From Catenibacterium sp. co_0103 (lineage in GTDB: Bacteria > Bacillota_I > Bacilli_A > Erysipelotrichales > Coprobacillaceae), in assembly GCF_004168205.1 (NCBI RefSeq), contig NZ_RCYB01000009.1, positions 1 to 50,217 of the forward strand: a DNA stretch of 50,217 nt, written 5' to 3'. Below the pieces are notes generated by a model that had not been told where the DNA came from, searched no databases, and was given only the letters and a program-made list of their open reading frames with translations. Within the stretch, counting starts at the first letter, position 1, and each line of letters begins with the position of its first letter. The translations under genes were made by a program, and so were the position numbers. This document shows, piece after piece, positions 25,394 to 34,435 of the stretch.

Positions 25394-27661
25394 TTACAGC
25401 GCTTGAATCAACAAACCAAAAACAGTACCTGCTCCAGCTGAAAATAAAGCAATAATTGACGGAATTGCATTTACAACTAATGCACCCGCAAGAACTAATA
25501 TTACGGCTCCTGCCAGTATATTACTATGCTCTTTTGTGAATTCTACAACATTAAATTCAAGACCACTATTAGAATTTAATGTCATTGTAAAAATCAAAGC
25601 AACCGATATTGTCCACTCTTTTTCCTCTTCTGGCAGCAAATCTGATGTACTAAATACAATGGAAAACTCTACACTATTGGCAAAAACATTATTTATTTCA
25701 AAAGCAATATTACCAGATTTAACCGATAAAGCAATTTTTTCTATCGTATTTCCAAAGTTATCTGCTCCCTCTATACCTGTATCTGATAAATTTGATGAAA
25801 TCTCCATAATTTGATTTTTGCAAGTTTGTGTCAATTCTCCATCATTTCCTATATCCACTTTTATATTATAAATTTTACCAGTTGAACTTTCAAGCGATGT
25901 GGATATTTTAGTAGAAATATCAATTGCTCCTTGAGGACTCATCATTGTTCCCAGTGAAATTTCCTTATCATACTCCACACCCACATCCATAATTTTATTC
26001 AGATAACCAAGCGGCTCCATTACATTATAGACATATTGATTTCGTGCTATTTTTACCTTTGCCCGAAGATTTTCTTGCGCTATTTCCTCATCTGTTTTTG
26101 TCGATACGGCATCGAACTTTTTAAATCCAGTATCTCTCCCTGAATATGCATCTTTATCCAGTGGGAACGAAGGTGATGAAGAAAATGAGTTCAACTCACA
26201 AAATTGATCAAATGCCCAGTTCTTCGGCATCGAATATCCCAAATTACAGCTAAATCCAGTTGACATATCTGCCACAAATGATTTACTTGCCAATCCTGCT
26301 TCATAAACTTTAGTACATACATATCTTGGTGCATAAATGCCGACTTTATAATTTTTATCATTTGTCGAACTGAAAAAGATCATGTGAATCTGTTCAAAAT
26401 AAGGTATAATAAATGTATCAATCTGATATGAATAACAATCAAAATCCACTGCAAAGTATATAGTCGTTCCACTTGGTATACCGATTCTCTCGGCTGCTAA
26501 AATTGCTGTCTGTGCATCAACACTTCCCTGGGACGGATCCTTAAAATAGTTTAATTCATATCCTCCATCCTGATATATCGGGAATACCGATAATCCTGCA
26601 TTTTCAATGTTTTTCACTTCTGTTGATGTCAAATATTTCGGTGTATGTTCTTTTCCAACAGAACCTGTCAGATAACGTCCTACATGAGTATACCCTGCAT
26701 TTTTTATATCTAATGCCTGTTGTTTATTTAATACTGTTGCACAGTCACACGCTTTTGCTGCCCTGTTTGTATCGCCTTTACTCGTAAGCAATGATTTCAT
26801 AGTAGAAACATTTACTTTTCCTTTTGTTACAAGTCCAATTCCTGTCAGACCATAAAACTCCTGAAATTCTGACACCTTTGACTCTGTAGTCGAATCAAAC
26901 ACGCCATCGAATCTTCCCGGATTATATCCGTTAAAATATAGTCCGTATTGAGCAATCTTATTAAATGGAACATATTTCGTCGAGTTCTGTCCGTTCTGTA
27001 ATGTACCCGGAAACGCATTTGTTGTTGCATCGCCAAAATTAACTGAATTCAAATCTGTAATTAATTCAGTTGTAACTCCTTCAGCCGCCTGCAATGCACC
27101 AACTAAAGACAAAATTGTCTGTCTTGAGGCAATTCCATCACAAGGTCCAACACCAATAACATCTGACCAGTCACTATTTAATTGCTGTTGAATAAGAACA
27201 ATATTGGAATCCCCACCAGAAACCTTTGTAAACCAGTTTAGGGATAACAATCCAGACCAAACTTTCCAATCAATTTTGCCCGTAACTTCCAGTCCTGCAT
27301 TTTCCTGCATCTTTTTAACTGCATTTACTCCTGATGTATAATAAATTCCAGTAATTCCTCCAGCAGCATATCCTTTGCAAAACAGAGCACACTGAATCAA
27401 GCATACATTAACCTGCGGAGTATCATTCGGATCCATTTTTGTAATAATGGCTAACTTCTTCATGGTATTAATAGTAAGTGGTCCAACCGTTCCTGTAATC
27501 GTTGAGATTCCATTCTGAATCTGAAATGCACGAATGATTCCCTGCATCACGGCTGTTCCGGTCTTTCCATCTTCATCCAGTTTTACCCAATCCTTATGTC
27601 CACCAAACATCGCATTTAAATATTTTTGTGCTGCTTTTACATTCTGATCACTCATATTCAC
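25394..27661 (-). CDS. Peptidoglycan-binding DUF1906 (glycoside-hydrolase-like) protein with hydrophobic C-terminus
   Basis: The 755-residue product has two or three PG_binding_1-like repeats in residues 1-300 (TGTAVMQGIIRAFQIQNG..., GVNAVKKMQENAGLEVTGKID..., TESKVSEFQEFYGLTGIG). A DUF1906/Rv2525c-like TIM-barrel domain follows at about 302-525 (CDCATVLNKQQALDIKNAGY..., TIYFAVDFDCYS, KVGIYAP), then an unknown segment (530-705) and a Gly/Ala-rich hydrophobic C-terminus (710-755) long enough for one or two membrane spans. No signal peptide is present, so export would need another route. AGGAGG precedes the ATG. DUF1906 proteins are thought to be cell-wall hydrolase-like. The hydrophobic tail could be pore-forming or an anchor. 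It may be an effector partnered by the next gene. Confidence 0.75.
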   Translation of the reverse strand: MNMSDQNVKAAQKYLNAMFGGHKDWVKLDEDGKTGTAVMQGIIRAFQIQNGISTITGTVGPLTINTMKKLAIITKMDPNDTPQVNVCLIQCALFCKGYAAGGITGIYYTSGVNAVKKMQENAGLEVTGKIDWKVWSGLLSLNWFTKVSGGDSNIVLIQQQLNSDWSDVIGVGPCDGIASRQTILSLVGALQAAEGVTTELITDLNSVNFGDATTNAFPGTLQNGQNSTKYVPFNKIAQYGLYFNGYNPGRFDGVFDSTTESKVSEFQEFYGLTGIGLVTKGKVNVSTMKSLLTSKGDTNRAAKACDCATVLNKQQALDIKNAGYTHVGRYLTGSVGKEHTPKYLTSTEVKNIENAGLSVFPIYQDGGYELNYFKDPSQGSVDAQTAILAAERIGIPSGTTIYFAVDFDCYSYQIDTFIIPYFEQIHMIFFSSTNDKNYKVGIYAPRYVCTKVYEAGLASKSFVADMSTGFSCNLGYSMPKNWAFDQFCELNSFSSSPSFPLDKDAYSGRDTGFKKFDAVSTKTDEEIAQENLRAKVKIARNQYVYNVMEPLGYLNKIMDVGVEYDKEISLGTMMSPQGAIDISTKISTSLESSTGKIYNIKVDIGNDGELTQTCKNQIMEISSNLSDTGIEGADNFGNTIEKIALSVKSGNIAFEINNVFANSVEFSIVFSTSDLLPEEEKEWTISVALIFTMTLNSNSGLEFNVVEFTKEHSNILAGAVILVLAGALVVNAIPSIIALFSAGAGTVFGLLIQAL

Positions 27662-27825
27662 TACCTCCTAATTCAAGTCAATTATAAAGATTTCTAACTC
27701 TTTATATGTCTATCACTAAAAGTTACAATAACAATTTATCAATCAACTGTGCCTATTTTGTGACTATTTTCCAAAGAATTCATTAACTCCCTTATAAAAT
27801 CCTTAACAAATTATGAAAGAAACCA

Positions 27826-29517
27826 TCAATTTATCACCCCATATCCCATTATAGAACTGTAATCTACTGCATAATTTCTCTGCCGTACCTGATCACTGGA
27901 ATTTCCCTCAATCGTGTAAACTCTTCCACCTTCACACTTTTCTACTATTCCTACATGATCCGATGTTCCATCATGATCCCAGTCAAAAAAGATGATCATT
28001 CCAGCTGTCGGAGTTGTTCCGCCACTCTGCCACTTATTCTTTCCCTGAAACCAGGACACTCCATCACTGCACAATGAGAATTTAGGAACATTCCCACTTG
28101 CAATCAGACCGCTCTGATCCGCACACCAGCTTACAAAACAGGCACACCATTCTACCCGACTGTCAAATCCGTACCAGCTCCAGAACTTCTGACCGCCACT
28201 GTTTCCAAGCTGCCCCATTGCAACCGACACAATCTGCTGATTACCAAACAAACCAGCAAACAGGCTGCCACCGGAATAATACCGCATCACATGGGGAACG
28301 TATTGGGGATCTCCGTAACTGCTCCATCCATGCGAAGCTGCCTGTTCCTGTGAAAACTGCAATGCATTGGCTTCTGTATAACCGCCTCTTTGCAATGCCC
28401 ATCCTATGTAGCCATTTCCATAGTTATATCCCTGCCATGCAAGTTTCAGCTTGTCCAGATCCTGTGGACTGCTGCATCCTGCCTGTCTGATACAGTCTGC
28501 AAAGGTCTGTACTCCAACCTCTATCGAATAATCCGGATCAGTAATAGAACCAGGAGTGTGTGGGAATCTTGTATTATATGGACTTTCCGAACACTGCATC
28601 GGGTCTGTTCCCCTGCCTCCAGATTCCTGCATCATGATGGCCTGTATCGCAGACACATATTCCGGAATGCCGTATTGGGATGCATACTGCTGTATCACAG
28701 AAGTATACGCAAGCACTTCTTCACTTAGGGATTCGGAGCTTTCCGAATTACTGCTGAAAGCTGCTCCTGCAATGATTCCCACAATCAGAATAAATACCAG
28801 AAGAAATGCACTACCTCCGGCAGCAATCCATTTTCCCATTTTTTCAAGAGCTACTACCCCTTTTTGAATCGCTGCTGTAATTCCCTGTACGGATAACTTT
28901 GAACCCTTTCCAGTTACCTGAAGGACTGCTTTTCCACTTTCTGCCGATGCCTGTGCTGACTTTCTTGCCATCTGGGCTGCTCTTGCTTTCTGCATCGCCT
29001 GAAGACTTTTTTCCATCTGCTGTTTCTGCATGGATGCCTGTGTCTTTATTTTTTCTTGAGACAGACCGGATACTTTTACCACTCTCGGTGCTGCTTTCAC
29101 CTGCCGTTTACCATTCTCCTTGGCAAGTGCTGCCTGCTCCGGTTTCAACTTGATTAATTTCTTTCCGCTTTCTGCCCCCTGCTCCATTGCTTCTTCGGCA
29201 GCTTTCGCTTCTTCCTGTCTGCTTTTTCTTTCCTTTATCTTCCTGTAGGTCACTCCAGCAAGTTTTTTTCCACCTTGATATGTGGTTTTCCCTATACTTT
29301 TTCCTGCCACACTCGCCGCTCTGTACTGTACGGATTCTATTTTTTCAGTTCCATACTGTGTTGGGGATTCTGACTGCCCACTGCTTTTTTCATGTAGTTC
29401 CCTTGGCTTTTCTTTTGCTTCCAGAACCGCTGAGCGAACCAGTTCTTTCGGAAGTCGGGCAGCCGGATTTCGAATCTTCGGATTCTTATCCCTTACCCGT
29501 TCCTTGATATCTTTCAT
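27826..29517 (-). CDS. Conjugation peptidoglycan hydrolase: lysozyme-like plus CHAP domains
   Basis: The 563-residue product matches the bifunctional hydrolases of Gram-positive conjugative elements (Tn916 Orf14/CwlT type). A basic, coiled cytoplasmic region (1-225) is followed by one membrane span (about 225-255), a lysozyme/Slt-like domain with the catalytic Glu in MMQESGGRG near 296, and a CHAP amidase domain with catalytic Cys in EWCACFVSW near 457 and His in DHVGIVEKC. It would locally open peptidoglycan for the mating channel, acting from the outer face of the membrane. The long basic N-terminus is larger than in CwlT and may contact other channel parts. GAGGGTGA precedes the ATG. It follows the VirB4 and DUF genes in the transfer operon. 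Confidence 0.9.
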   Translation of the reverse strand: MKDIKERVRDKNPKIRNPAARLPKELVRSAVLEAKEKPRELHEKSSGQSESPTQYGTEKIESVQYRAASVAGKSIGKTTYQGGKKLAGVTYRKIKERKSRQEEAKAAEEAMEQGAESGKKLIKLKPEQAALAKENGKRQVKAAPRVVKVSGLSQEKIKTQASMQKQQMEKSLQAMQKARAAQMARKSAQASAESGKAVLQVTGKGSKLSVQGITAAIQKGVVALEKMGKWIAAGGSAFLLVFILIVGIIAGAAFSSNSESSESLSEEVLAYTSVIQQYASQYGIPEYVSAIQAIMMQESGGRGTDPMQCSESPYNTRFPHTPGSITDPDYSIEVGVQTFADCIRQAGCSSPQDLDKLKLAWQGYNYGNGYIGWALQRGGYTEANALQFSQEQAASHGWSSYGDPQYVPHVMRYYSGGSLFAGLFGNQQIVSVAMGQLGNSGGQKFWSWYGFDSRVEWCACFVSWCADQSGLIASGNVPKFSLCSDGVSWFQGKNKWQSGGTTPTAGMIIFFDWDHDGTSDHVGIVEKCEGGRVYTIEGNSSDQVRQRNYAVDYSSIMGYGVIN

Positions 29518-29546
29518 CCGGTCACCCTCTTTCCGTATCTCTTATC

Positions 29547-29897
29547 TCATCGGGCAACATCCCGATGTTTCTTTTTTTCCTGCTGTTTCTGCAACTGCTC
29601 CACCTGTCTGATTGCCTCATTTACCAGTGGATGTTCGTTGTAATATGGCACAAGTTCCAAGTCTCCCCTGTCTTTTGATGACAACGGTAATGGATATTCC
29701 ATGTCTGAATAAATTGATTCTGGATCATGAATAGAAAACTCAATAGCCGGACACATATTGGCAGATGTTCTACAATATTTCTGGTACTTTTTATATGCCT
29801 CTTCCAGCGTTCTGCATTTTGTATATTCTCCTAAATCATGGAACTCACCGCACTCTGCAGCATAAAAAGTTATCGTTACTTCTTCTTTTTTCTTCAT
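29547..29897 (-). CDS. Conserved-looking ICE protein of unknown function
   Basis: The 116-residue soluble protein starts MKKKEEVTITFYAAECGEFHDLGEY and ends in a charged helix with a basic tail (LQKQQEKKKHRDVAR). Its first half looks like an alpha/beta module in which a position-specific strand (TITFYAAECGEF) precedes a helix with EEAYKKYQKY, as in small YodL/LPD-type domains of conjugative elements; I cannot name the family. The ATG at 29897 overlaps the VirB4 stop by one base, so it is translationally coupled. The position between VirB4 and the cell-wall hydrolase points to a transfer-related role. Confidence 0.6.
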   Translation of the reverse strand: MKKKEEVTITFYAAECGEFHDLGEYTKCRTLEEAYKKYQKYCRTSANMCPAIEFSIHDPESIYSDMEYPLPLSSKDRGDLELVPYYNEHPLVNEAIRQVEQLQKQQEKKKHRDVAR

Positions 29898-32236
29898 TAT
29901 GATTCTCCCGGTTTTGTTGTCATTAGTTTATAAAGGTCTGTATTCTTTGGGAACGTATTCTCAAATGGTACGATATTCCCAGAGCAACGGATTAGGCCAC
30001 TGCCAACCGATACATTTGTAATATAGGACAGTTGGTTTTCGGAAATATTCAAAAGAGCTGCCAATTCTTCCCTGTCTGTACTTGCCTGATTCAAAAGAAT
30101 CAAAAACTCACTGTTTGCCAACATCAGTCTTGCAGTGTCCGATTTCAGAAGTTCCTCAACATTTTGGGTTAAACCTGTCACGAATCCATTGTATTTTCTG
30201 ATTCTCTTGTACAGTCGGTAGAAGAAATTTGCACTGTATTCATAGCGGAATAACAGATAGAACTCATCGGCAAATATCCATGTCGTTTTTCCTTCTTTCC
30301 AGTTCTGAATTACCCTGTTGAAAATACTGTCTAAGGTAACCAGCATTCCCAGTGGCATAAGCTGTTCCCCCAGTTCCCGGATATCATAATCCATGATCCT
30401 GTTCTTCTTATTCACATTGGTCGGCTGTGCAAAGGTGTTCAGGCTTCCATTGATAAAAAGTTCGGATGACAGTGCAAGTCCCCTTGCCTCTTCTTCCGGC
30501 TGTAACATCAACTGTCGGTACATATCTTTCAATGTCGGAACTTCTCCGGTATAACCACTTCGGATATAATCCCGGTACACATCTGCAGCACAGCGGTCCA
30601 GAATCGACTTTTCTTTTGCCGACAGATTTCCTGCTCCAACCAACTGCTCGAACACAGACAGGATAAACTCCGATTTTTCAATCAGTGGATTCTTTTCATT
30701 GCCGTAGGCTGCGTCCATATCCATTGCATTCAGATGATTGTCTGATGTCGCAGATACTTTTACAACCTGTCCGCCCAGAGCCTCTACTAATTTTGTAAAT
30801 TCGGACTCCGGATCAAGAATCAGGATATCGTCATCGGTACTCAATGCCAGATGCACAATCTCTTCTTTTGCCGAAAAGCTCTTTCCTGATCCACTGACGC
30901 CCAACCGGAAACTGTTTCCATTCATCAGTTTCTTCCGGTCGGCTACCAGAAGGTTCTTGCTGACTGCATTCTGCCCATAATAGATACCTCCCGGCTGCAG
31001 GATTTCCTGTGTATGGAACGGGATTAAAACAGCCGTTGATTCCGTTGTCAATGTACGCAGGGCATTGATCTTTCGCAGTCCGTAAGGAAGCACTGTATTG
31101 AGTCCGTCCACTTGCTGCCACTTTAATGTTGCCATCTGACACAGATGCTTTCTTGCGATTGACAGAATCAGTTCCGTATCGGAATCCAGTTGCTTTTTGC
31201 TGTCTGCCAGATGTACCATTGTCAAAATCCCGAACATCATACGCTGGTCTCTGGTTGTCAGATCATCGAGCATTTCCTTGGTTTCTTTTCTCTGAAGTTC
31301 CATATCGTATGGTACGATTGCCGAGAAGTTATTATTAGCGTTCTGCCTTCTCTGCCAGTTGGTCACGTTAGTTTCCACACCAAGCAGTCGGTTCTGGATT
31401 TCCCTTACCGCTTCATCCGTAGGGACTGGCAGGATGTCAATCGACAACATCAGATTCCGGCTAAAGTCACACAATTCTGAAATCATGTCATCTTTGACAT
31501 AACTTGCATAATCCTGCATATACAGGACTCTTCCGTATCTGTCACCGATTTTAAAATGGTCACGTTCAAATTCCATAGAATCCGGACACATCCAGTCCTT
31601 GAAACTTGTTCCCTTCTTGGCAAATTGTTTCAGATCAAACGGAAATGCCTGTGGGACATCTCCCTTGAAGAAATCCCTGAAAATCTGGAGCCGGCTCTCT
31701 GCGTCCAGTCCTTCTGCTGTGGACGATAACTTTGCCAGATGTGTTACGATGTCTGTTCCGATACGTGCAAAATAGGTTCTTGCATCATCAATCGATCTTT
31801 TATGTACACTGACGGTCAGATACCGTTCCTGATAGATGCTGTTGTTTGTTCCTGTAATCTTAGACAGGAGCATTTCGTTGTATTCTTCCCGATAGTGGTC
31901 CAGTCCATCTTCCTTCATTGGAAGCAGAATAGACTTTTCGAATTCTTCTTTATTGATTCTCCGATTATTGATGGTAATTTGGGCAGAAATGCCGGAATCC
32001 AGTGAATTTAAGAGTTCAGAATAATCCAGAAACATTTCTGTCTTATTGTCCTTACTCGCAATATAATAGTTGATATCTGTAAAACGATATGTTTTTGAGA
32101 ATTTCGTTCCCTGTTGAAAAATTCCATCCGGCCAGATTCGCTGGATGGGAATTGCCTGTTGGACGGATTTCGGAACTTTGAAGCGTTCCTTATCCATCCG
32201 AAGTGCCTGACTTAAGGTTTTAATCAAAGGCATCAC
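29897..32236 (-). CDS. VirB4-type conjugation ATPase
   Basis: The 779-residue product is of VirB4/TraE type. Walker A is GVSGSGKS near 445-452 and Walker B is TWIFADEFY near 645-655, followed by TGLTQNVEELL, a motif seen in VirB4 proteins of Firmicute ICEs. The N-terminal 400 residues form the usual domain that docks on the inner-membrane channel. VirB4 hexamers drive channel assembly and substrate transfer at the cytoplasmic face. It overlaps the upstream PrgI gene by 17 nt and the following gene by 1 nt, so it sits in the middle of a coupled operon. It appears complete. Confidence 0.92.
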   Translation of the reverse strand: MMPLIKTLSQALRMDKERFKVPKSVQQAIPIQRIWPDGIFQQGTKFSKTYRFTDINYYIASKDNKTEMFLDYSELLNSLDSGISAQITINNRRINKEEFEKSILLPMKEDGLDHYREEYNEMLLSKITGTNNSIYQERYLTVSVHKRSIDDARTYFARIGTDIVTHLAKLSSTAEGLDAESRLQIFRDFFKGDVPQAFPFDLKQFAKKGTSFKDWMCPDSMEFERDHFKIGDRYGRVLYMQDYASYVKDDMISELCDFSRNLMLSIDILPVPTDEAVREIQNRLLGVETNVTNWQRRQNANNNFSAIVPYDMELQRKETKEMLDDLTTRDQRMMFGILTMVHLADSKKQLDSDTELILSIARKHLCQMATLKWQQVDGLNTVLPYGLRKINALRTLTTESTAVLIPFHTQEILQPGGIYYGQNAVSKNLLVADRKKLMNGNSFRLGVSGSGKSFSAKEEIVHLALSTDDDILILDPESEFTKLVEALGGQVVKVSATSDNHLNAMDMDAAYGNEKNPLIEKSEFILSVFEQLVGAGNLSAKEKSILDRCAADVYRDYIRSGYTGEVPTLKDMYRQLMLQPEEEARGLALSSELFINGSLNTFAQPTNVNKKNRIMDYDIRELGEQLMPLGMLVTLDSIFNRVIQNWKEGKTTWIFADEFYLLFRYEYSANFFYRLYKRIRKYNGFVTGLTQNVEELLKSDTARLMLANSEFLILLNQASTDREELAALLNISENQLSYITNVSVGSGLIRCSGNIVPFENTFPKNTDLYKLMTTKPGES

Positions 32237-32660
32237 TCCTTCCCTTGCGTTTCTTTCTCTGTTTTGCTTCTGCTTTTTGCTCCCGCTCTTTTATGATTTC
32301 CGCTCCATCCTTTTGATTCTTTTCTCCCAGCGAGATGGTCTCCTGCATGCAGGAGTAGTAGATATCTTCCGACTGAAACACCAGTTTCTTCGGATACAGC
32401 AATTCGGATTTGATCACTGCCCATAAAAACTGTTCGGCTGTCATACCATGATATTTGAAAAAGCCACAGGCAGCAAATGGAGCAGCACCAAGCACACACA
32501 GCCATCCGGTTATTTCCTGTCCGGTAATATCACGCATTCCAAAGTAAATTCCGATTGCTGTAAGAATCGCAAGAACAGAACACACACATTGTCTCAGGTC
32601 CAGTCCCATAAACATGGATTCTTGATAGTCCCTGATTTCTTTGTTCATCTTTACTTCCAT
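32220..32660 (-). CDS. PrgI-family (VirB3-like) membrane protein
   Basis: The 146-residue product begins MEVKMNKEIRDYQESMFMGLDLRQ, the usual opening of PrgI proteins, followed by two membrane spans (about 24-42 and 50-66) and the YHGMTAEQFLWAVIKSELLYPKKL segment typical of the family. A basic, charged tail ends KQRKKRKGRSDAFD. PrgI is the VirB3 counterpart in Gram-positive type IV secretion and pairs with VirB4, whose gene it overlaps. A second in-frame ATG at codon 5 is also a possible start. It is integral to the inner-membrane part of the mating channel. Confidence 0.88.
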   Translation of the reverse strand: MEVKMNKEIRDYQESMFMGLDLRQCVCSVLAILTAIGIYFGMRDITGQEITGWLCVLGAAPFAACGFFKYHGMTAEQFLWAVIKSELLYPKKLVFQSEDIYYSCMQETISLGEKNQKDGAEIIKEREQKAEAKQRKKRKGRSDAFD

Positions 32661-32663
32661 AAA

Positions 32664-33095
32664 TTATCGTTCCTCTCCCCTGTTTTGTTTCTTCGTTTTC
32701 TGTGGTTTTTCTTTCGGTACTTCTATCCCGGCAAATCTACAGTGTTCCGCAACGCCTTCCGGATCAAATTCCGCAAGTCTTGCAAGGTCAAACGCTACCT
32801 TCTGATAGGTTGCATATCCTGATCTTCCTGTTTCATTCAACACTTTTCCAAGTTTATGTTCCTTGATAAAATGAAGCATATCCTTGGTAAAATCTCCTGT
32901 TATAAAAGCCTCATTTGGCTCTAAGAACTGATAGGGCAGATTAATGGTTACATCTCCAAAATCTTCCCAGTCTCTCCCTTCCTTATGGCAGAGTCCTACA
33001 TATAAATTCCCATTGTTCCGATAAGAGCTCACTCGTATCGCTACTGTCTCACGTCCGAATTCCCAGTTATATCTTAATGTTTTCTTTGTATCCAT
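32664..33095 (-). CDS. DUF4313-type ICE protein
   Basis: The 143-residue protein (MDTKKTLRYNWEFGRETVAIRVSSY...) contains the WEDFGDVTINLP stretch and a C-terminal RYGVAEHC-like helix that I associate with DUF4313, found in conjugation operons of gut Firmicutes. It is soluble and ends in a basic tail (KPQKTKKQNRGEER). The function is unknown. It lies between the VirB6-like gene (5 nt upstream) and PrgI (3 nt downstream), so expression is surely linked to the transfer channel. Confidence 0.75.
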   Translation of the reverse strand: MDTKKTLRYNWEFGRETVAIRVSSYRNNGNLYVGLCHKEGRDWEDFGDVTINLPYQFLEPNEAFITGDFTKDMLHFIKEHKLGKVLNETGRSGYATYQKVAFDLARLAEFDPEGVAEHCRFAGIEVPKEKPQKTKKQNRGEER

Positions 33096-33100
33096 ATTTT

Positions 33101-33943
33101 TTAACCTCCAAGTCCCATCATTTCTCTGACAATACGGTCAGATGCCTTAATTGCTCCAACAAGTACCAATAAATTGAATACCAGTTCTCCTACATAGTTC
33201 CACACGATTGTAACTGCACTCAGCTCCGTATCTCCCACTGCCGGAGGACTTGCCGCATAAGCAGAAAAGATAATACACGCCAGTGCAATAATTGCCCCTT
33301 CCAGACACACGCCTATATAAGAACGGATAAAGTTCTTTCCAATAGACTGCGTGGGTTCTCCTGCAAACGAGGAAATCGGAATCGGGGCGATTGCCGTATA
33401 CATATAGATTTTGAACATTCTGCCATACACTGTCAGGATCATCACAAATGACAATACGGTGATCAGCAGACTGCCAAGCAGTGTGACAATCCACAATGGA
33501 ATGGATTCCAGCATTCCCACACTCTCGATCTTATCTACAATCTCCGTTGGCAGTTCCGTCACGCTTCCTGCCATACTGGAGCCACTCATTACGGTTGTCA
33601 CGATTCCTTGCACAATGGAAAACAGTGCCTGCATAAGTTCCATTCCATACGTGATTGCTCCCTGAGCAAGTGCAAACCGGATAAATGCTTTTAGCACATG
33701 TTCCGGCTTTTTCAGATCTGTAAAACTGCCACACGTTTTAATGATTCCGGCTGCAAAAAACAACACCAGTAATCCATAGGCAATAGCTGTCAGTGCATCA
33801 TTGATATTGGTCATAATCCGCCAGATGCCGCCGCCTTTAAAAGTTGCCGGATTTTCAGTAAGCAGTGTCCACAGTTCTGCCATCTTTTCACTCCATGTAG
33901 ACAACGCAGAGTTCAGATTCTGTACAATCCAGTTATCGCTCAA
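33101..33943 (-). CDS. VirB6/TrbL-like polytopic conjugation protein
   Basis: The 280-residue product has about six to seven hydrophobic segments, for example TAIAYGLLVLFFAAGIIKTCG, SIPLWIVTLLGSLLITVLSFV and the region after FIRSYIGVCLEGAIIALACIIFSAYA. The order and the RMFKIYMYTAIAPIPISSFAGE loop match the TrbL/VirB6-like proteins of Tn916/Tn1549-type ICEs. VirB6-like proteins form the inner-membrane pore through which DNA passes. It lies directly before DUF4313 and after the small pilin-like gene. Length is normal for the family. Confidence 0.85.
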   Translation of the reverse strand: MSDNWIVQNLNSALSTWSEKMAELWTLLTENPATFKGGGIWRIMTNINDALTAIAYGLLVLFFAAGIIKTCGSFTDLKKPEHVLKAFIRFALAQGAITYGMELMQALFSIVQGIVTTVMSGSSMAGSVTELPTEIVDKIESVGMLESIPLWIVTLLGSLLITVLSFVMILTVYGRMFKIYMYTAIAPIPISSFAGEPTQSIGKNFIRSYIGVCLEGAIIALACIIFSAYAASPPAVGDTELSAVTIVWNYVGELVFNLLVLVGAIKASDRIVREMMGLGG

Positions 33944-34030
33944 AAACTTTCACCTCCCTGAACATACTTTTGAATGCAGGAGTACCTTCCGGCACTCCTG
34001 CTGTTTCCTGATATACTTTTTCAAAGAGGC

Positions 34031-34405
34031 TTACGCCATAATCAGATCCAGGATTTCTTTGGCGAACGTAATAATTACTCCTCCGGCCAGTGTCAGAAAT
34101 CCATTTGCCCTCTGGCTTGGATCATGGCTTTTTAAAGACAGACCAACCTGCACAACACCAAATCCAAGCAAAATCAAACCGATTGCACGAATCAGGGAAA
34201 AAATAAAAGTAGACAGGTTATTGATAACGGACAACGGATCACCGGCTGCGAATGCGGTCGTTGCTCCAACCGTTACGGTCAGTACCAGTGCCATGTAAAG
34301 GCTCATCCACTTTTTCTGTTTTCTCCCCATCGGCATCGGGGTTGTCATTTTTTCAGTTGTATTCTTTTTTGTTCTATTCTTTTCTCCTGTGAGAAATTTC
34401 TTCAA
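34031..34405 (-). CDS. Small pilin-like/Maff2-type membrane protein
   Basis: The 124-residue product has a basic N-terminal tail, a signal-like hydrophobic segment ending TTAFAAGD at about residue 56, and two more hydrophobic helices (NNLSTFIFSLIRAIGLILLGFGVVQVGLSL and GFLTLAGGVIITFAKEIL). This two-helix layout after a cleavable leader is that of VirB2/TrbC pilins, and the GFGVVQVGLSLKSHDP turn is like Maff2 proteins of ICEs. It probably forms oligomers in the channel. It precedes the VirB6-like gene by 87 nt, as in other Firmicute ICEs. Confidence 0.75.
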   Translation of the reverse strand: MKKFLTGEKNRTKKNTTEKMTTPMPMGRKQKKWMSLYMALVLTVTVGATTAFAAGDPLSVINNLSTFIFSLIRAIGLILLGFGVVQVGLSLKSHDPSQRANGFLTLAGGVIITFAKEILDLIMA

Positions 34406-34435
34406 TACACATCACTCCAATCCATCAAAAAACTG

